Assembly: GCF_015751785.1 (NCBI RefSeq)
Contig: NZ_JADOTY010000001.1
Location: 4,030,001-4,094,000, forward strand
DNA length: 64,000 nt
From: Micromonospora vinacea
GTDB lineage: Bacteria; Actinomycetota; Actinomycetes; Mycobacteriales; Micromonosporaceae
Direction: 5' to 3'
Positions 42,096-50,095 of this stretch are shown here, piece after piece; the first letter of the stretch is position 1; each line of letters opens with the position of its first letter. The notes under the pieces were generated by a model. It did not search any database. It worked only from the letters and a program-made list of their open reading frames with translations, and was not told the origin of the DNA. Both the position numbers and the translations under genes were made by a program.

Positions 42096-45000
42096 ATGAC
42101 CAGGCAGCTGACGGCACCCGTCGCGGTGACCTTCGGCGTACTCGGGCCGGTGACCGCCGCGACCGAGCGCGGCCCGGTCCCCCTGCGGGGACACCGGCAG
42201 CGCCTGGTCCTGGGCCGGCTGTTGATCGCCCACGGTCGGGTGGTGCCGGTGGACCGTCTCGTCGACGACCTGTGGGAGGTCGCACCGGACGGCGCGGTGG
42301 GCGCGATCCGGACCTTCGTCGCCGACCTGCGCCGGGCCCTGGAACCCGATCGGCCACCCCGGCAGCCGCCCCGGCTCCTGGTCACCGAACCGCCCGGGTA
42401 CGTGCTGAAGGCCGCCCCGGACGCGGTGGACGCGGGACAGTTCGAGGCGGCCGTCGGGGAGGCGGCCCGGCTGCTGGCGGGGGAACGTCCCGGGCCGGCC
42501 CTGGCCGCGCTGGACGCGGCGCTCGGGCTCTGGCGCGGCCCCGCGTACGCCGACTGCGCCACCGAGTCCTGGGCGGTCGCGGAGATCAACCGGCTGGACG
42601 AGCTGCGGATGCTCGCCGTGGAGCGGCGGGCCGACGCGCTCCTGGCGCTGGGTCGACCGGACGAGGCCGCCGCGGACCTACCGGCACACCTGACCAGCCA
42701 TCCGCTGCGGGAGGACGCCTGGCGGCTGCTCGCGGTGGCCCGGTACCGCGCCGGCCGGCAGGGCGACGCGCTGGCCGCGCTGCGGGAGGCCCGCCACGTC
42801 CTGGTGACCGAGCTGGGTGTGGACCCGGGGCCCGAGCTGCGGCGGCTGGAAGCCGACATCCTGGCCCAGGCGCCGCACCTCACCCCGCCCCTCGAACGGG
42901 CCGCCACCCCCGGCCTCGCGGAACCCGTTCGGCCCGTCGAGGCGGGGCAGCGCCCGTTCGTCGGCCGCGACGCGGAGCTGGCACGGCTGCGGCGCGCCGC
43001 CGAGGTCGCGTCCCGACGCCGTCAGCCCACGCTCGCCCTGCTCAGCGGCGACCCGGGCGTCGGCAAGACGGCGCTGGCCGAGGCCCTGACCCGGCGACTC
43101 GCCGCCGACGGCTGGGCCACCGCGTGGGGGCGCAGCCCGGAGTACGAGGGCGCCCCGCCAGCCTGGCCGTGGACCCAGATCACCGACGCGCTCGCCGGGC
43201 CCGCCGCCCCCGTCGTCACCGCCTCCTCCGTCGTCACCGCCGCACCCGCCTCCTCCGTCGTCACCGCCGACCTGGCCGACGGCTCGGTTGACCCGGCCAC
43301 TGTGCGGTTTCGCCGGCACCGTGCGGTGGCGTCGCTGCTCTCGGCGGTCGCCGACCGGGAGCCGGTGCTGCTGGTCCTCGACGACCTGCACCGCGCCGAC
43401 GGTGACACCCTGGACCTGTTGACCGCACTGCTCACCGGCCCGCAGCCGGCCAGCGGCCCGATGCTGATCCTCGGCACCTACCGGGCCACCGAGATCAGCC
43501 CGGAGCTGACCGCCACCCTGGGCCGCGCCGCCGGGCTGGAACCGGTCCGGGAGTACCTTGCCGGCCTGCCCGCGTCGGCGACCGGTGAACTGGCCGGCGC
43601 CATCGTCGGGGCGGACCTGGACCCGGCCACCGCCCGGTCGATCCACCAGCGCAGTGGCGGCAACCCGTTCTTCGTCCGCGAACTGGCCCAGCTCTACGCC
43701 GGCGCGGGGGAGGCGGCGCTGGCCGCCGTGCCACCCGGGGTACGCGACGTGATCCGGCACCGGCTGGCGCAACTGCCCGCCCCCACCCGTACCGTGCTGC
43801 GGCAGGCGGCCGTGCTCGGCCGGGACCTCGACCCGGACGTGCTGGGCGCGTTGACCGGTGACCCGACGGCAGCGCTGGACGCCGTGGACCGCGCCCTGAC
43901 GGCAGGGTTCCTCACCGAACGGGAGTCCGACGGGCGGCTGCGCTTCACCCACATCCTGGTCCGCGACACGCTCTACGCCGACCTGTCCGCGTCGCGTCGC
44001 GCCGCCTGGCACGCGGCCGTCGCCGAGGTGCTGCGACAGCGGGAACCCGTCGAGCCGGCGGCGCTCGCGTACCACCTGCTGCGCGCCGGTGGGCCGGTCC
44101 ACGCCGCCGAGGCCTCGACGTACGCCCGGGTGGCGGCCGAGCGGGCCGAACGGGACGGCAACCCGCACGAGGCGGCCCGGCTGTGGGGCCAGGCGATCGC
44201 CGCGTACGACCGCGCCGGCGGGGTCGAGCCGCACGGGCGGGTGACCGCGTTGCTCGGCCTGGGGCGGGCGCTGGCCGTGACGGGCCGGCTGGCCGAGGCG
44301 CGGCGACGGCGCGCCGAGGCGATCAGCGTCGCCGAGTCCACCGGCGACCCGGTGCTGATCCAGGAGGCGCTGGCCGGCTTCGACGTGCCCGCCAGCTGGA
44401 CGCGCAACGACGACGACCTGCTCTCCGGGCACATCGTGCGAGCCGCCGAACACGCCCTGACCGCGCTCGGCCCGATCCACACGGCGCAGCGCAGCCGGCT
44501 GCTGAGCACCCTCGCGCTGGAGCTGCGCGGCACCAGCACCGATCGTGGCCGCCGCGCCGCCGACGAGGCCGAGACGATCGCCCGCGGTCTCGGCGATCCC
44601 GGGCTGCTGGCCTTCGCGCTCAACGCCCGCTTCATGCACGCCTTCGACCGCGTCGGTCTGGCCGACGCGCGGGCCCGGATCGGCGTCGAACTTGTCGACC
44701 TGGCCGCCCGGCACCACCTGGTGACCTTCGAGGTACTCGGCCACCTCGTCCTGGTCCAGGCCAGTTGCGCGCTGGCCGATCGGTCCGCCGCCGACGCACA
44801 CGCGCGCGCCGCCGACCGCCTCGCGCAACGGTACGAGCTGCCGTTGGTCGACGTCTTCACCCGCTGGTACGCCGCGCTGCGGCTGGCACTCGACGGCGAC
44901 TCGGACGCGGCGGCACAGGCGTACCGCTCGGCGGCCGAGGGCGTGAGCGCCGACGGCATGCCGGGGCTGACCCAGGGGTTGCTCCCACTGGCCCTACTCG

Positions 45001-45458
45001 GCCTGCGGCTGGCCGACGCTGTCGACGTCGACCGGCCGGCCACCGGGCCCGATCGGCTGATCACCGTGCGTGGCGCGGACGACTGGGCCGACCTGGACTG
45101 GGGTCCGCACGAACCGTGGGTCCGGCCGTTGCTGCTGCTCGCCGACGGCGACCGGGAGGCCGCCGCGGCCGCGCTGCTGGCGCTTCCCGACGAGCCGCAC
45201 GATCTGCTGCGTGAGGTGCGGCTCTGCCTCGTCGGTCGGGCGGCGCGCGCCCTCGACGACCGGGCCACGATGACCCGGGTCCACGCCGAGCTGCTGCCGG
45301 CCGCCGAGGAGCTGGCCGCCGGCAGCGGGGTGCTCACCGTCGGCCCGGTGGCCGGGCACCTCGCCGACCTGGCCGCTGCACTGGGCCGGCTCGAGGAGGC
45401 GGCCGAACACCGTCGTACGGCCCGTGCGGTGACCGCGCGCGCCCGCGCCACCGACTGA
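42096..45458 (+). CDS. SARP-type regulator with BTAD, AAA ATPase and TPR regions
   Basis: A 1120-aa AfsR/SARP-like regulator. An OmpR-type winged helix (about residues 10-105) is followed by a bacterial transcriptional activation domain (about 110-255), an AAA_16 ATPase with Walker A SGDPGVGKT (about 317-325) and Walker B LLVLDDLHRAD (about 424-434), and a long alpha-helical TPR-like C-terminus (about 680-1120). There is no C-terminal LuxR domain. The linker after the first ATPase strand holds a short VVTA repeat (encoded at about 43211-43270). Such proteins activate secondary-metabolite or morphological genes, but no biosynthetic cluster is visible here. Confidence 0.9.
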   Translation: MTRQLTAPVAVTFGVLGPVTAATERGPVPLRGHRQRLVLGRLLIAHGRVVPVDRLVDDLWEVAPDGAVGAIRTFVADLRRALEPDRPPRQPPRLLVTEPPGYVLKAAPDAVDAGQFEAAVGEAARLLAGERPGPALAALDAALGLWRGPAYADCATESWAVAEINRLDELRMLAVERRADALLALGRPDEAAADLPAHLTSHPLREDAWRLLAVARYRAGRQGDALAALREARHVLVTELGVDPGPELRRLEADILAQAPHLTPPLERAATPGLAEPVRPVEAGQRPFVGRDAELARLRRAAEVASRRRQPTLALLSGDPGVGKTALAEALTRRLAADGWATAWGRSPEYEGAPPAWPWTQITDALAGPAAPVVTASSVVTAAPASSVVTADLADGSVDPATVRFRRHRAVASLLSAVADREPVLLVLDDLHRADGDTLDLLTALLTGPQPASGPMLILGTYRATEISPELTATLGRAAGLEPVREYLAGLPASATGELAGAIVGADLDPATARSIHQRSGGNPFFVRELAQLYAGAGEAALAAVPPGVRDVIRHRLAQLPAPTRTVLRQAAVLGRDLDPDVLGALTGDPTAALDAVDRALTAGFLTERESDGRLRFTHILVRDTLYADLSASRRAAWHAAVAEVLRQREPVEPAALAYHLLRAGGPVHAAEASTYARVAAERAERDGNPHEAARLWGQAIAAYDRAGGVEPHGRVTALLGLGRALAVTGRLAEARRRRAEAISVAESTGDPVLIQEALAGFDVPASWTRNDDDLLSGHIVRAAEHALTALGPIHTAQRSRLLSTLALELRGTSTDRGRRAADEAETIARGLGDPGLLAFALNARFMHAFDRVGLADARARIGVELVDLAARHHLVTFEVLGHLVLVQASCALADRSAADAHARAADRLAQRYELPLVDVFTRWYAALRLALDGDSDAAAQAYRSAAEGVSADGMPGLTQGLLPLALLGLRLADAVDVDRPATGPDRLITVRGADDWADLDWGPHEPWVRPLLLLADGDREAAAAALLALPDEPHDLLREVRLCLVGRAARALDDRATMTRVHAELLPAAEELAAGSGVLTVGPVAGHLADLAAALGRLEEAAEHRRTARAVTARARATD

Positions 45459-45570
45459 GCCTCGCCCGCGGACACCGCGACTTGCCGGTTTCCGCCGGAA
45501 CCCACCGGCCGGTGCGGTCAGATGGAACCACCGGCGCGTCCACCGTCGGCCACGGTCGGAGGGGGTACGC

Positions 45571-47148
45571 GTGGAGGCGCTCATCCTGATCGTGGTGCTC
45601 GGCGTCACCGTCCTGGTCGGCACCACCCTCGGCGGTCGGTACCGGGTCGCCCCGCCGGTCCTGCTCATCGTGTTGGGCGTGCTGCTCGGGCTCACGCCGC
45701 CGCTGTCCGAGGTCACCCTGGAACCCGACCTGGTCCTGCTGATCTTCCTGCCGGCGATCCTGTACCGGGAGAGCCTCACCATCAGCCTGCGGGAGATCCG
45801 GGCCAACCTGCCGGTGATCGGGCTGCTCGCCGTGGTGCTGGTGGTGCTCACCATGGCCACGGTGTCGTTGGCCGCGCAGGCGCTCGGGGTGAACCCCGCC
45901 GCCGCCTGGGTGCTCGGCGCGGTCCTCGCGCCGACCGACGCCGCCGCGGTCACCGGCCTGGCCAAGCGGCTGCCCCGGAAGCTGCTCACCACCCTGCACG
46001 CGGAGAGCCTGGTCAACGACGGAACCGCTCTGGTGGTCTTCGCGGTGGCAGTGGGTCTGCTCAGCCACAGCGACAAGCCGGGTGTGCTGGGCATCGGCGA
46101 GGAGTTCGTCGGCGCCAGTGTCGGCGGCGTGGTCGCCGGTCTGCTGGTGGGGGCCGCCGTGGTGTTGATCCGCAAGCGGCTCGACGATCCGCTGCGCGAG
46201 GGCGCGCTCAGCGTGCTGACCCCGTTCGGCGCCTTCCTGCTCGCCGACTCGGTGCACGCCAGCGGTGTGCTGGCGGTGGTGGTCGCCGGCCTGGTGCTGG
46301 CCTACGCCGGCCCACGGGTGATCCGCGCCCGGTCCCGCGTGCTGGCGTACGCGTTCTGGGACCTGTCCACGTTCCTGATCAACGGCGGGTTGTTCGTCCT
46401 GCTCGGCACGCAGATTCCCCGGGCGGTGCGGAGCATCACCAGCACCTCGCCCGAGCGGGCTCTGCTGATCGTGCTGGTGGTGACAGTGGTCGTGATCGGC
46501 ACCCGGCTGCTCTTCATCTACCTCATCGCCCAGTCGGCGCGGTTGCGGCGCCGCCGGATGGTGGACGACGACGGCCGAGGTCCCTCCGGTTGGCGGGTGG
46601 GGACCGTCGCGGGCTGGTCCGGTTTCCGGGGCGCGGTCTCGCTGGCCGCGGCCCTGGCCGTCCCGACGGTGATGGTCGACGGTCGACCGGTGGTCGAACG
46701 GGATCTGATCATCTTCGTCACCGCGCTGGTGATCGTGCTGATCATGCTGCTCCAGGGCACCACACTGCCGTTGGTCGTGCGCTGGGCCGGGCTGAGCGGC
46801 GACCCGGAACGCATCGACGAGGCCCGCAATGCCCGGCGGCGGGCCACCGAGGTGGGCCTGGCCGCTCTTCCCCAGGTCGCCGCGGAGATCGGTGCCCAGG
46901 ATGAATCGGTGCGTCGGCTGGAGGCCGAGTACCGGAGGCATTTGGAGGACCTCGACGAGAGCTGTGGGAACACCGCCGAGGAGCGCCGGCTGGAACGCCG
47001 ACTGCGCCTCGGCGTCCTCGCCCACAAGAGGCGGGAGGTCACCCGGCTGCGCGACAACCGGGAGATCGACGACCTGGTGCTCCAGGAACTGCAGTCCGCG
47101 CTGGACAACGAGGAGATCCGGCTGTTGGGGCGCGGGCCCAACGAGTGA
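45571..47148 (+). CDS. Na+/H+ antiporter, CPA1 family
   Basis: A 525-aa cation/proton antiporter. About 12 membrane helices occupy residues 1-410. The ion-site motifs APTDAAAVTGL and ESLVNDGTALVVF are intact, and GWSGFRGAVSLAAALAVP is the conserved arginine helix. The cytoplasmic tail of about 110 residues is charged and helical. GTG 45571 follows GGAGGGGG. It exports Na+ (or K+) in exchange for H+ and contributes to pH and salt homeostasis. It is convergent with the amino-acid ABC operon. Confidence 0.92.
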   Translation: MEALILIVVLGVTVLVGTTLGGRYRVAPPVLLIVLGVLLGLTPPLSEVTLEPDLVLLIFLPAILYRESLTISLREIRANLPVIGLLAVVLVVLTMATVSLAAQALGVNPAAAWVLGAVLAPTDAAAVTGLAKRLPRKLLTTLHAESLVNDGTALVVFAVAVGLLSHSDKPGVLGIGEEFVGASVGGVVAGLLVGAAVVLIRKRLDDPLREGALSVLTPFGAFLLADSVHASGVLAVVVAGLVLAYAGPRVIRARSRVLAYAFWDLSTFLINGGLFVLLGTQIPRAVRSITSTSPERALLIVLVVTVVVIGTRLLFIYLIAQSARLRRRRMVDDDGRGPSGWRVGTVAGWSGFRGAVSLAAALAVPTVMVDGRPVVERDLIIFVTALVIVLIMLLQGTTLPLVVRWAGLSGDPERIDEARNARRRATEVGLAALPQVAAEIGAQDESVRRLEAEYRRHLEDLDESCGNTAEERRLERRLRLGVLAHKRREVTRLRDNREIDDLVLQELQSALDNEEIRLLGRGPNE

Positions 47149-47175
47149 TCCTCGGCGGTCGTCCGACCGCGCGGC

Positions 47176-47204
47176 TCAGAGCACCTGGTTTCAGAGCACC
47201 TGGT
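47176..47204. repeat. 15-bp tandem duplication at the end of the amino-acid ABC ATPase gene
   Basis: TCAGAGCACCTGGT occurs at 47176-47189 and again at 47191-47204, separated by one T. Read on the minus strand, each copy encodes the last codons of the ATPase (QVL) and a TGA; the upstream copy is used and the other lies just past the stop. Confidence 0.8.
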
Positions 47205-47934
47205 CGAGGAAGCGGCGAAGCCGCGGATGCTCAGCCTGCTCGAAGATGGCCTCGGGTGGGCCGGCCTCCAGCACGACGCCCCGATCCATGAAGGCAACGG
47301 TGTCGGCGACCTGCCGGGCGAAGCCCATCTCGTGGGTCACCACCACCATTGTCATGCCGGCGGCGGACAGGTCGGCCATCACCCCGAGGACACCCTTGAC
47401 CAACTCCGGGTCGAGCGCCGAGGTCGCCTCGTCGAAGAGCATCACCTCGGGCCGCAGCGCCAGCGCGCGGGCGATCGCCACCCGCTGTTGCTGACCACCG
47501 GAGAGCTGCGCCGGCCGGGAGTTCGCCTTGCCGGCCAGCCCCACCAGTTCCAACTGGGCCCGGGCGACGGTCTCCGCCTCGTCCGCACCGAGCTTGCGCA
47601 GCCGGCGCAGCGCCAGCGTGACGTTGCGCAGCACGCTCATGTGTGGGAACAGGTTGAACTGCTGGAACACCATGCCCACCCGCTGCCGCAGCGCGTCCGG
47701 GTCGTCGCCCAGCACGCTGCGCCCGTCCAGCAGCACGTCGCCCCGGTCCGGTTCGATGAGCCGGTTGATGGTGCGCAGCAGGGTGGACTTGCCCGACCCG
47801 GACGGGCCGATGACGCAGGCCGTCGCGCCGCGCGGCACCGCGAGGTCGACGCCGCGCAGCACCCGGTTCGGGCCGAAGGCGAGGTGCACATCGCGTACGT
47901 CGAGGCTGACCGAGGTCGTCGTGGCGGTGGTCAT
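47191..47934 (-). CDS. Amino-acid ABC transporter ATP-binding protein
   Basis: A 247-aa polar-amino-acid importer ATPase (GlnQ/HisP class). It has Walker A IGPSGSGKST, Q-loop VFQQFNLFPHMSV, signature LSGGQQQRVAIARAL, Walker B VMLFDEATSALDPE and H-loop VVTHEMGFA. ATG 47934 overlaps the permease stop (ATGA). With the permease and lipoprotein it forms an operon whose leader carries a SAM-IV riboswitch, so methionine or cyst(e)ine is the likely cargo. Confidence 0.92.
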   Translation of the reverse strand: MTTATTTSVSLDVRDVHLAFGPNRVLRGVDLAVPRGATACVIGPSGSGKSTLLRTINRLIEPDRGDVLLDGRSVLGDDPDALRQRVGMVFQQFNLFPHMSVLRNVTLALRRLRKLGADEAETVARAQLELVGLAGKANSRPAQLSGGQQQRVAIARALALRPEVMLFDEATSALDPELVKGVLGVMADLSAAGMTMVVVTHEMGFARQVADTVAFMDRGVVLEAGPPEAIFEQAEHPRLRRFLDQVL

Positions 47935-48704
47935 CGCCGATTTCCTTCCGTCGCGGCGTACGACGCGGTGTCGTCGTCCTCTTCGGTCGGCGCTGTGGCC
48001 GGCCGACCGTTGCGCAGCCGCCTGTCGATCCAGTTGACGACGTGTGTCAGCGGGACTGTCAACGCCAGGTAGCAGAGCCCCGCCAGCAGCAGCGCCGACT
48101 CGTTGCCGGTGGTGGCCGCGTAGTCCTGCCCGATCCGGAACAGCTCCCGCTGGCTGGCCACCAGGCCGAGGAAGTAGACCAGGCTGGAGTCCTTGATCAG
48201 CGCGATGAGCTGGTTCACCCAGGCCGGCAGCACCCGTCGGATGCCCTGCGGGATGATCACCAGCCGCATCGCGTCGGTCCAGGAGAAGCCGAGGGCCCGG
48301 GCGCCCTCCAACTGGGCGGCCTCCACCGACTGGATGCCCGAACGGAAGATCTCCCCGATGTACGCGGCGGCGATGAGCGACAGCGCCAGGATGCCCAACG
48401 GGTACGGGTCCGGTCCCCAGACCTGCATGCCCAGCGGAGCCAGCCCGACGCCGATCAGCAGGATCGTCGCCGCGGCCGGCAACCCCCGGAACACGTCCGT
48501 GTAGACCCGTGCCGGCCAGCGCAACCAGCGGCTGCGGGAGATCCCGGCGACGGCCAGCAGCAGGCCCAGCACCGAGCCGAGCAGGGCGGCGGAGACCGCC
48601 AGGATCAGCGTGTTGGGCAACCCGACGGTCAGCATCTCGGGCAGCGCCTCGCGCATCGCGTCCCAGTCGAAGAAGGTCTCCCACAGGGTGCTCAACGGAT
48701 CCAT
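47931..48704 (-). CDS. Amino-acid ABC transporter permease
   Basis: A 257-aa HisM/GlnP-class permease with about five hydrophobic segments. The conserved coupling motif EGARALGFSWTDAMRLVIIPQGIRR is present (residues split as EGARALGFSWTDAM and RLVIIPQGIRRVLP), and PNTLILAVSAALLG opens the membrane domain. It lies 39 nt downstream of the lipoprotein gene and overlaps the ATPase by 4 nt. The acidic C-terminus (EEDDDTASY) is unusual for the family. Confidence 0.9.
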   Translation of the reverse strand: MDPLSTLWETFFDWDAMREALPEMLTVGLPNTLILAVSAALLGSVLGLLLAVAGISRSRWLRWPARVYTDVFRGLPAAATILLIGVGLAPLGMQVWGPDPYPLGILALSLIAAAYIGEIFRSGIQSVEAAQLEGARALGFSWTDAMRLVIIPQGIRRVLPAWVNQLIALIKDSSLVYFLGLVASQRELFRIGQDYAATTGNESALLLAGLCYLALTVPLTHVVNWIDRRLRNGRPATAPTEEDDDTASYAATEGNRR

Positions 48705-48743
48705 CGGTTGCTCCTCCTACCGCCCCGCTCGCTCGTCACCGGC

Positions 48744-49625
48744 TCAGGACGCGGCCGACGCGGACGCCGACGGCGCCGCCGACGCGGACGGGGCCTGCGC
48801 CGTGCCGCTGCCCGGCGTGAAGTCCGCCGGGATCGGCCGACCCGGGTAGTACTGCGCCTGCAACCGGCTCCAGGTGCCATCGGCGATGACCTCGTCGAGG
48901 CTCTTGTTCAGCGCCTCGCGCAGCTTGTCGTTGCCCTTGGCCACGGCGTACGCGGTCGGTGCCGGGCTGAGCTGCTTGGCCGCCACGGTGATCTTGCCGT
49001 TGCTGTCGGCGGCCGACTTCTCGCCGATCTCCGCCGGGGCGATCCACGCGTCGGCGGTGCCCGCCTTGAGCTGGTTGATCGCACCGTTGTAGTCAGGCAC
49101 CCGCACCGGGTTGAGCTGCTTGCCGGTGGCGTAGTCGTCCTGGACGGTGCCCTGCACCACCACGACCCGCTTGCCGGTGAGCTGGTCGAAGCTGGTGATC
49201 GGTGAGCCGGCCGGAACGTCCAGGCCGAAGTAGCCGAAGTCGTAACCGTTGCCGAAGTCGACTGTCTTCTTGCGGGCCTCGGTGATGGTGATCGAGGAGC
49301 TGCCGACGTCGAACTTGCGGTTGTTGACCTGGCTGAGCAGCGCGGAGAAGTCGGTGCCGACGAACTCGACGGTGAGGCCGAGCTTGCCGGCCACGGCGGT
49401 CAGCAGGTCGTTGTCGAAGCCGGTGAACTTGCCGTCCTTGAGGTACACGTTCGGTGGGGCGTCGGTCAGCGTTCCGGCGCGCAGCACGCCCGGCTGGGCC
49501 AGGCCGTACGGGTTGGCGGTGGCGTCGGACGAGCTGTCGTCGCCGCAGGCGGTGAGGGCGGTGGCGGCGAGGATGGTGGCCGCGCCCAGGGCGGCGGCGC
49601 GGGTCAGGGCAGGAAGAAATCGCAC
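48744..49625 (-). CDS. Extracellular amino-acid-binding lipoprotein
   Basis: A 293-aa SBP_bac_3 solute-binding protein. The lipoprotein signal ends in the lipobox TALTAC (Cys at about 27). The mature part has GTLTDAPPNVYLKDGKFTGF, VNNRKFDVGSSSITITEARK and YFGLDVPAGSPI, which are typical of polar amino-acid binders. A Ser/Ala/Pro tail of about 25 residues follows the fold. GTG 49625 has GGAG at a proper distance. It is the first structural gene after the SAM-IV riboswitch and leader peptide, so a sulfur amino-acid substrate is inferred. Confidence 0.92.
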   Translation of the reverse strand: MRFLPALTRAAALGAATILAATALTACGDDSSSDATANPYGLAQPGVLRAGTLTDAPPNVYLKDGKFTGFDNDLLTAVAGKLGLTVEFVGTDFSALLSQVNNRKFDVGSSSITITEARKKTVDFGNGYDFGYFGLDVPAGSPITSFDQLTGKRVVVVQGTVQDDYATGKQLNPVRVPDYNGAINQLKAGTADAWIAPAEIGEKSAADSNGKITVAAKQLSPAPTAYAVAKGNDKLREALNKSLDEVIADGTWSRLQAQYYPGRPIPADFTPGSGTAQAPSASAAPSASASAAS

Positions 49626-49650
49626 GGGTGTCTCCGAAGGGTGGTGTCTC

Positions 49651-49686
49651 GGCGCGCACGGGCGTGCGCCACCGACGGCGCGCCGA
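49651..49686 (-). promoter_or_regulatory. Mutually exclusive GC-rich hairpins between leader peptide and lipoprotein gene
   Basis: In the minus-strand RNA an inner hairpin GCGCAC-GCCC-GTGCGC competes with an outer pairing CGGCGCG/CGCGCCG that shares some of the same bases. Such alternatives are what an attenuator needs. The region is only about 60-70 nt after the leader-peptide stop. Confidence 0.45.
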
Positions 49687-49724
49687 TGGGCGTACCGGTG
49701 GGAATGAGCTCGGGAAGGGGTGTG

Positions 49725-49865
49725 CTAGAGCGCGATGCCGCGACGACAGGCGGCGCTGCACATTCGCATCATGTCCACGTGCCGTCGCCGGGTCAGTGCG
49801 GGCGAGGGCCGACCGGTGCGGGTGTCCGCGACGTCGGCCGGTGGGGCGGTGCTGAGGATGCGCAT
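49725..49865 (-). CDS. Cysteine-containing leader peptide (46 aa)
   Basis: A 46-aa ORF with GGGAG upstream of ATG 49865. It ends with LTRRRHVDMMRMCSAACRRG, the RRHVD-x-x-R-x-CSA-x-C pattern that I recall from actinobacterial 'putative leader peptides' in front of sulfur-metabolism and cysteine-related genes. The two cysteines and three methionines near the stop would make ribosome movement sensitive to charged tRNA-Cys/Met. It lies between the riboswitch and the importer genes, which suggests a second, translation-based control level. Confidence 0.75.
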   Translation of the reverse strand: MRILSTAPPADVADTRTGRPSPALTRRRHVDMMRMCSAACRRGIAL

Positions 49866-49896
49866 GGTTCTCCCGGGTCTGTGCTGACCTGGGTGC

Positions 49897-50009
49897 CAGG
49901 CCACGCTTGCACCGACGTCGTGCCGGTGCCTGGTCTTCACCCGGGGCACCCCACCGCGGAGGAGGGTTGCCGGCCAGCGAGCCGGGGCTTCGCGCTGGCA
50001 CTCATGACC
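49897..50009 (-). promoter_or_regulatory. SAM-IV riboswitch
   Basis: The minus-strand RNA begins GGTCATGAGTGCCAGCG and continues with AAGCCCCGGCTCGCTGGCCG, GCAACCCTCC, GCGGTGGGGTGCCCCGGGTG and GACCAGG. These segments and their order match the SAM-IV (env9b) aptamer known from mycobacteria and streptomycetes almost base for base. A downstream hairpin GCACCG/CGGTGC and the AAGCG element complete the fold. SAM binding normally turns expression off. It should repress the amino-acid importer when S-adenosylmethionine is plentiful. The exact 3' boundary is approximate. Confidence 0.92.
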
Positions 50010-50016
50010 TGCGCCG

Positions 50017-50022
50017 AGGCTA
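50017..50022 (-). promoter_or_regulatory. -10 box TAGCCT of the SAM-IV-controlled operon
   Basis: TAGCCT on the minus strand ends 7 nt before G50009, the first base of the aptamer. The transcript would therefore begin almost exactly with the riboswitch. A -35 element is less clear. Confidence 0.6.
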
Positions 50023-50095
50023 GCAGCAGGAACGGGTGGATCGTCCAGTCGTTATGACCACGCTCACCGTGCACGACGGGCTGTCGGCTCGCAGG

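Noticed and set aside
42678..44828. 716-aa minus-strand open frame
   Set aside because: It lies antisense to the SARP-like gene, whose domains are clear on the plus strand.
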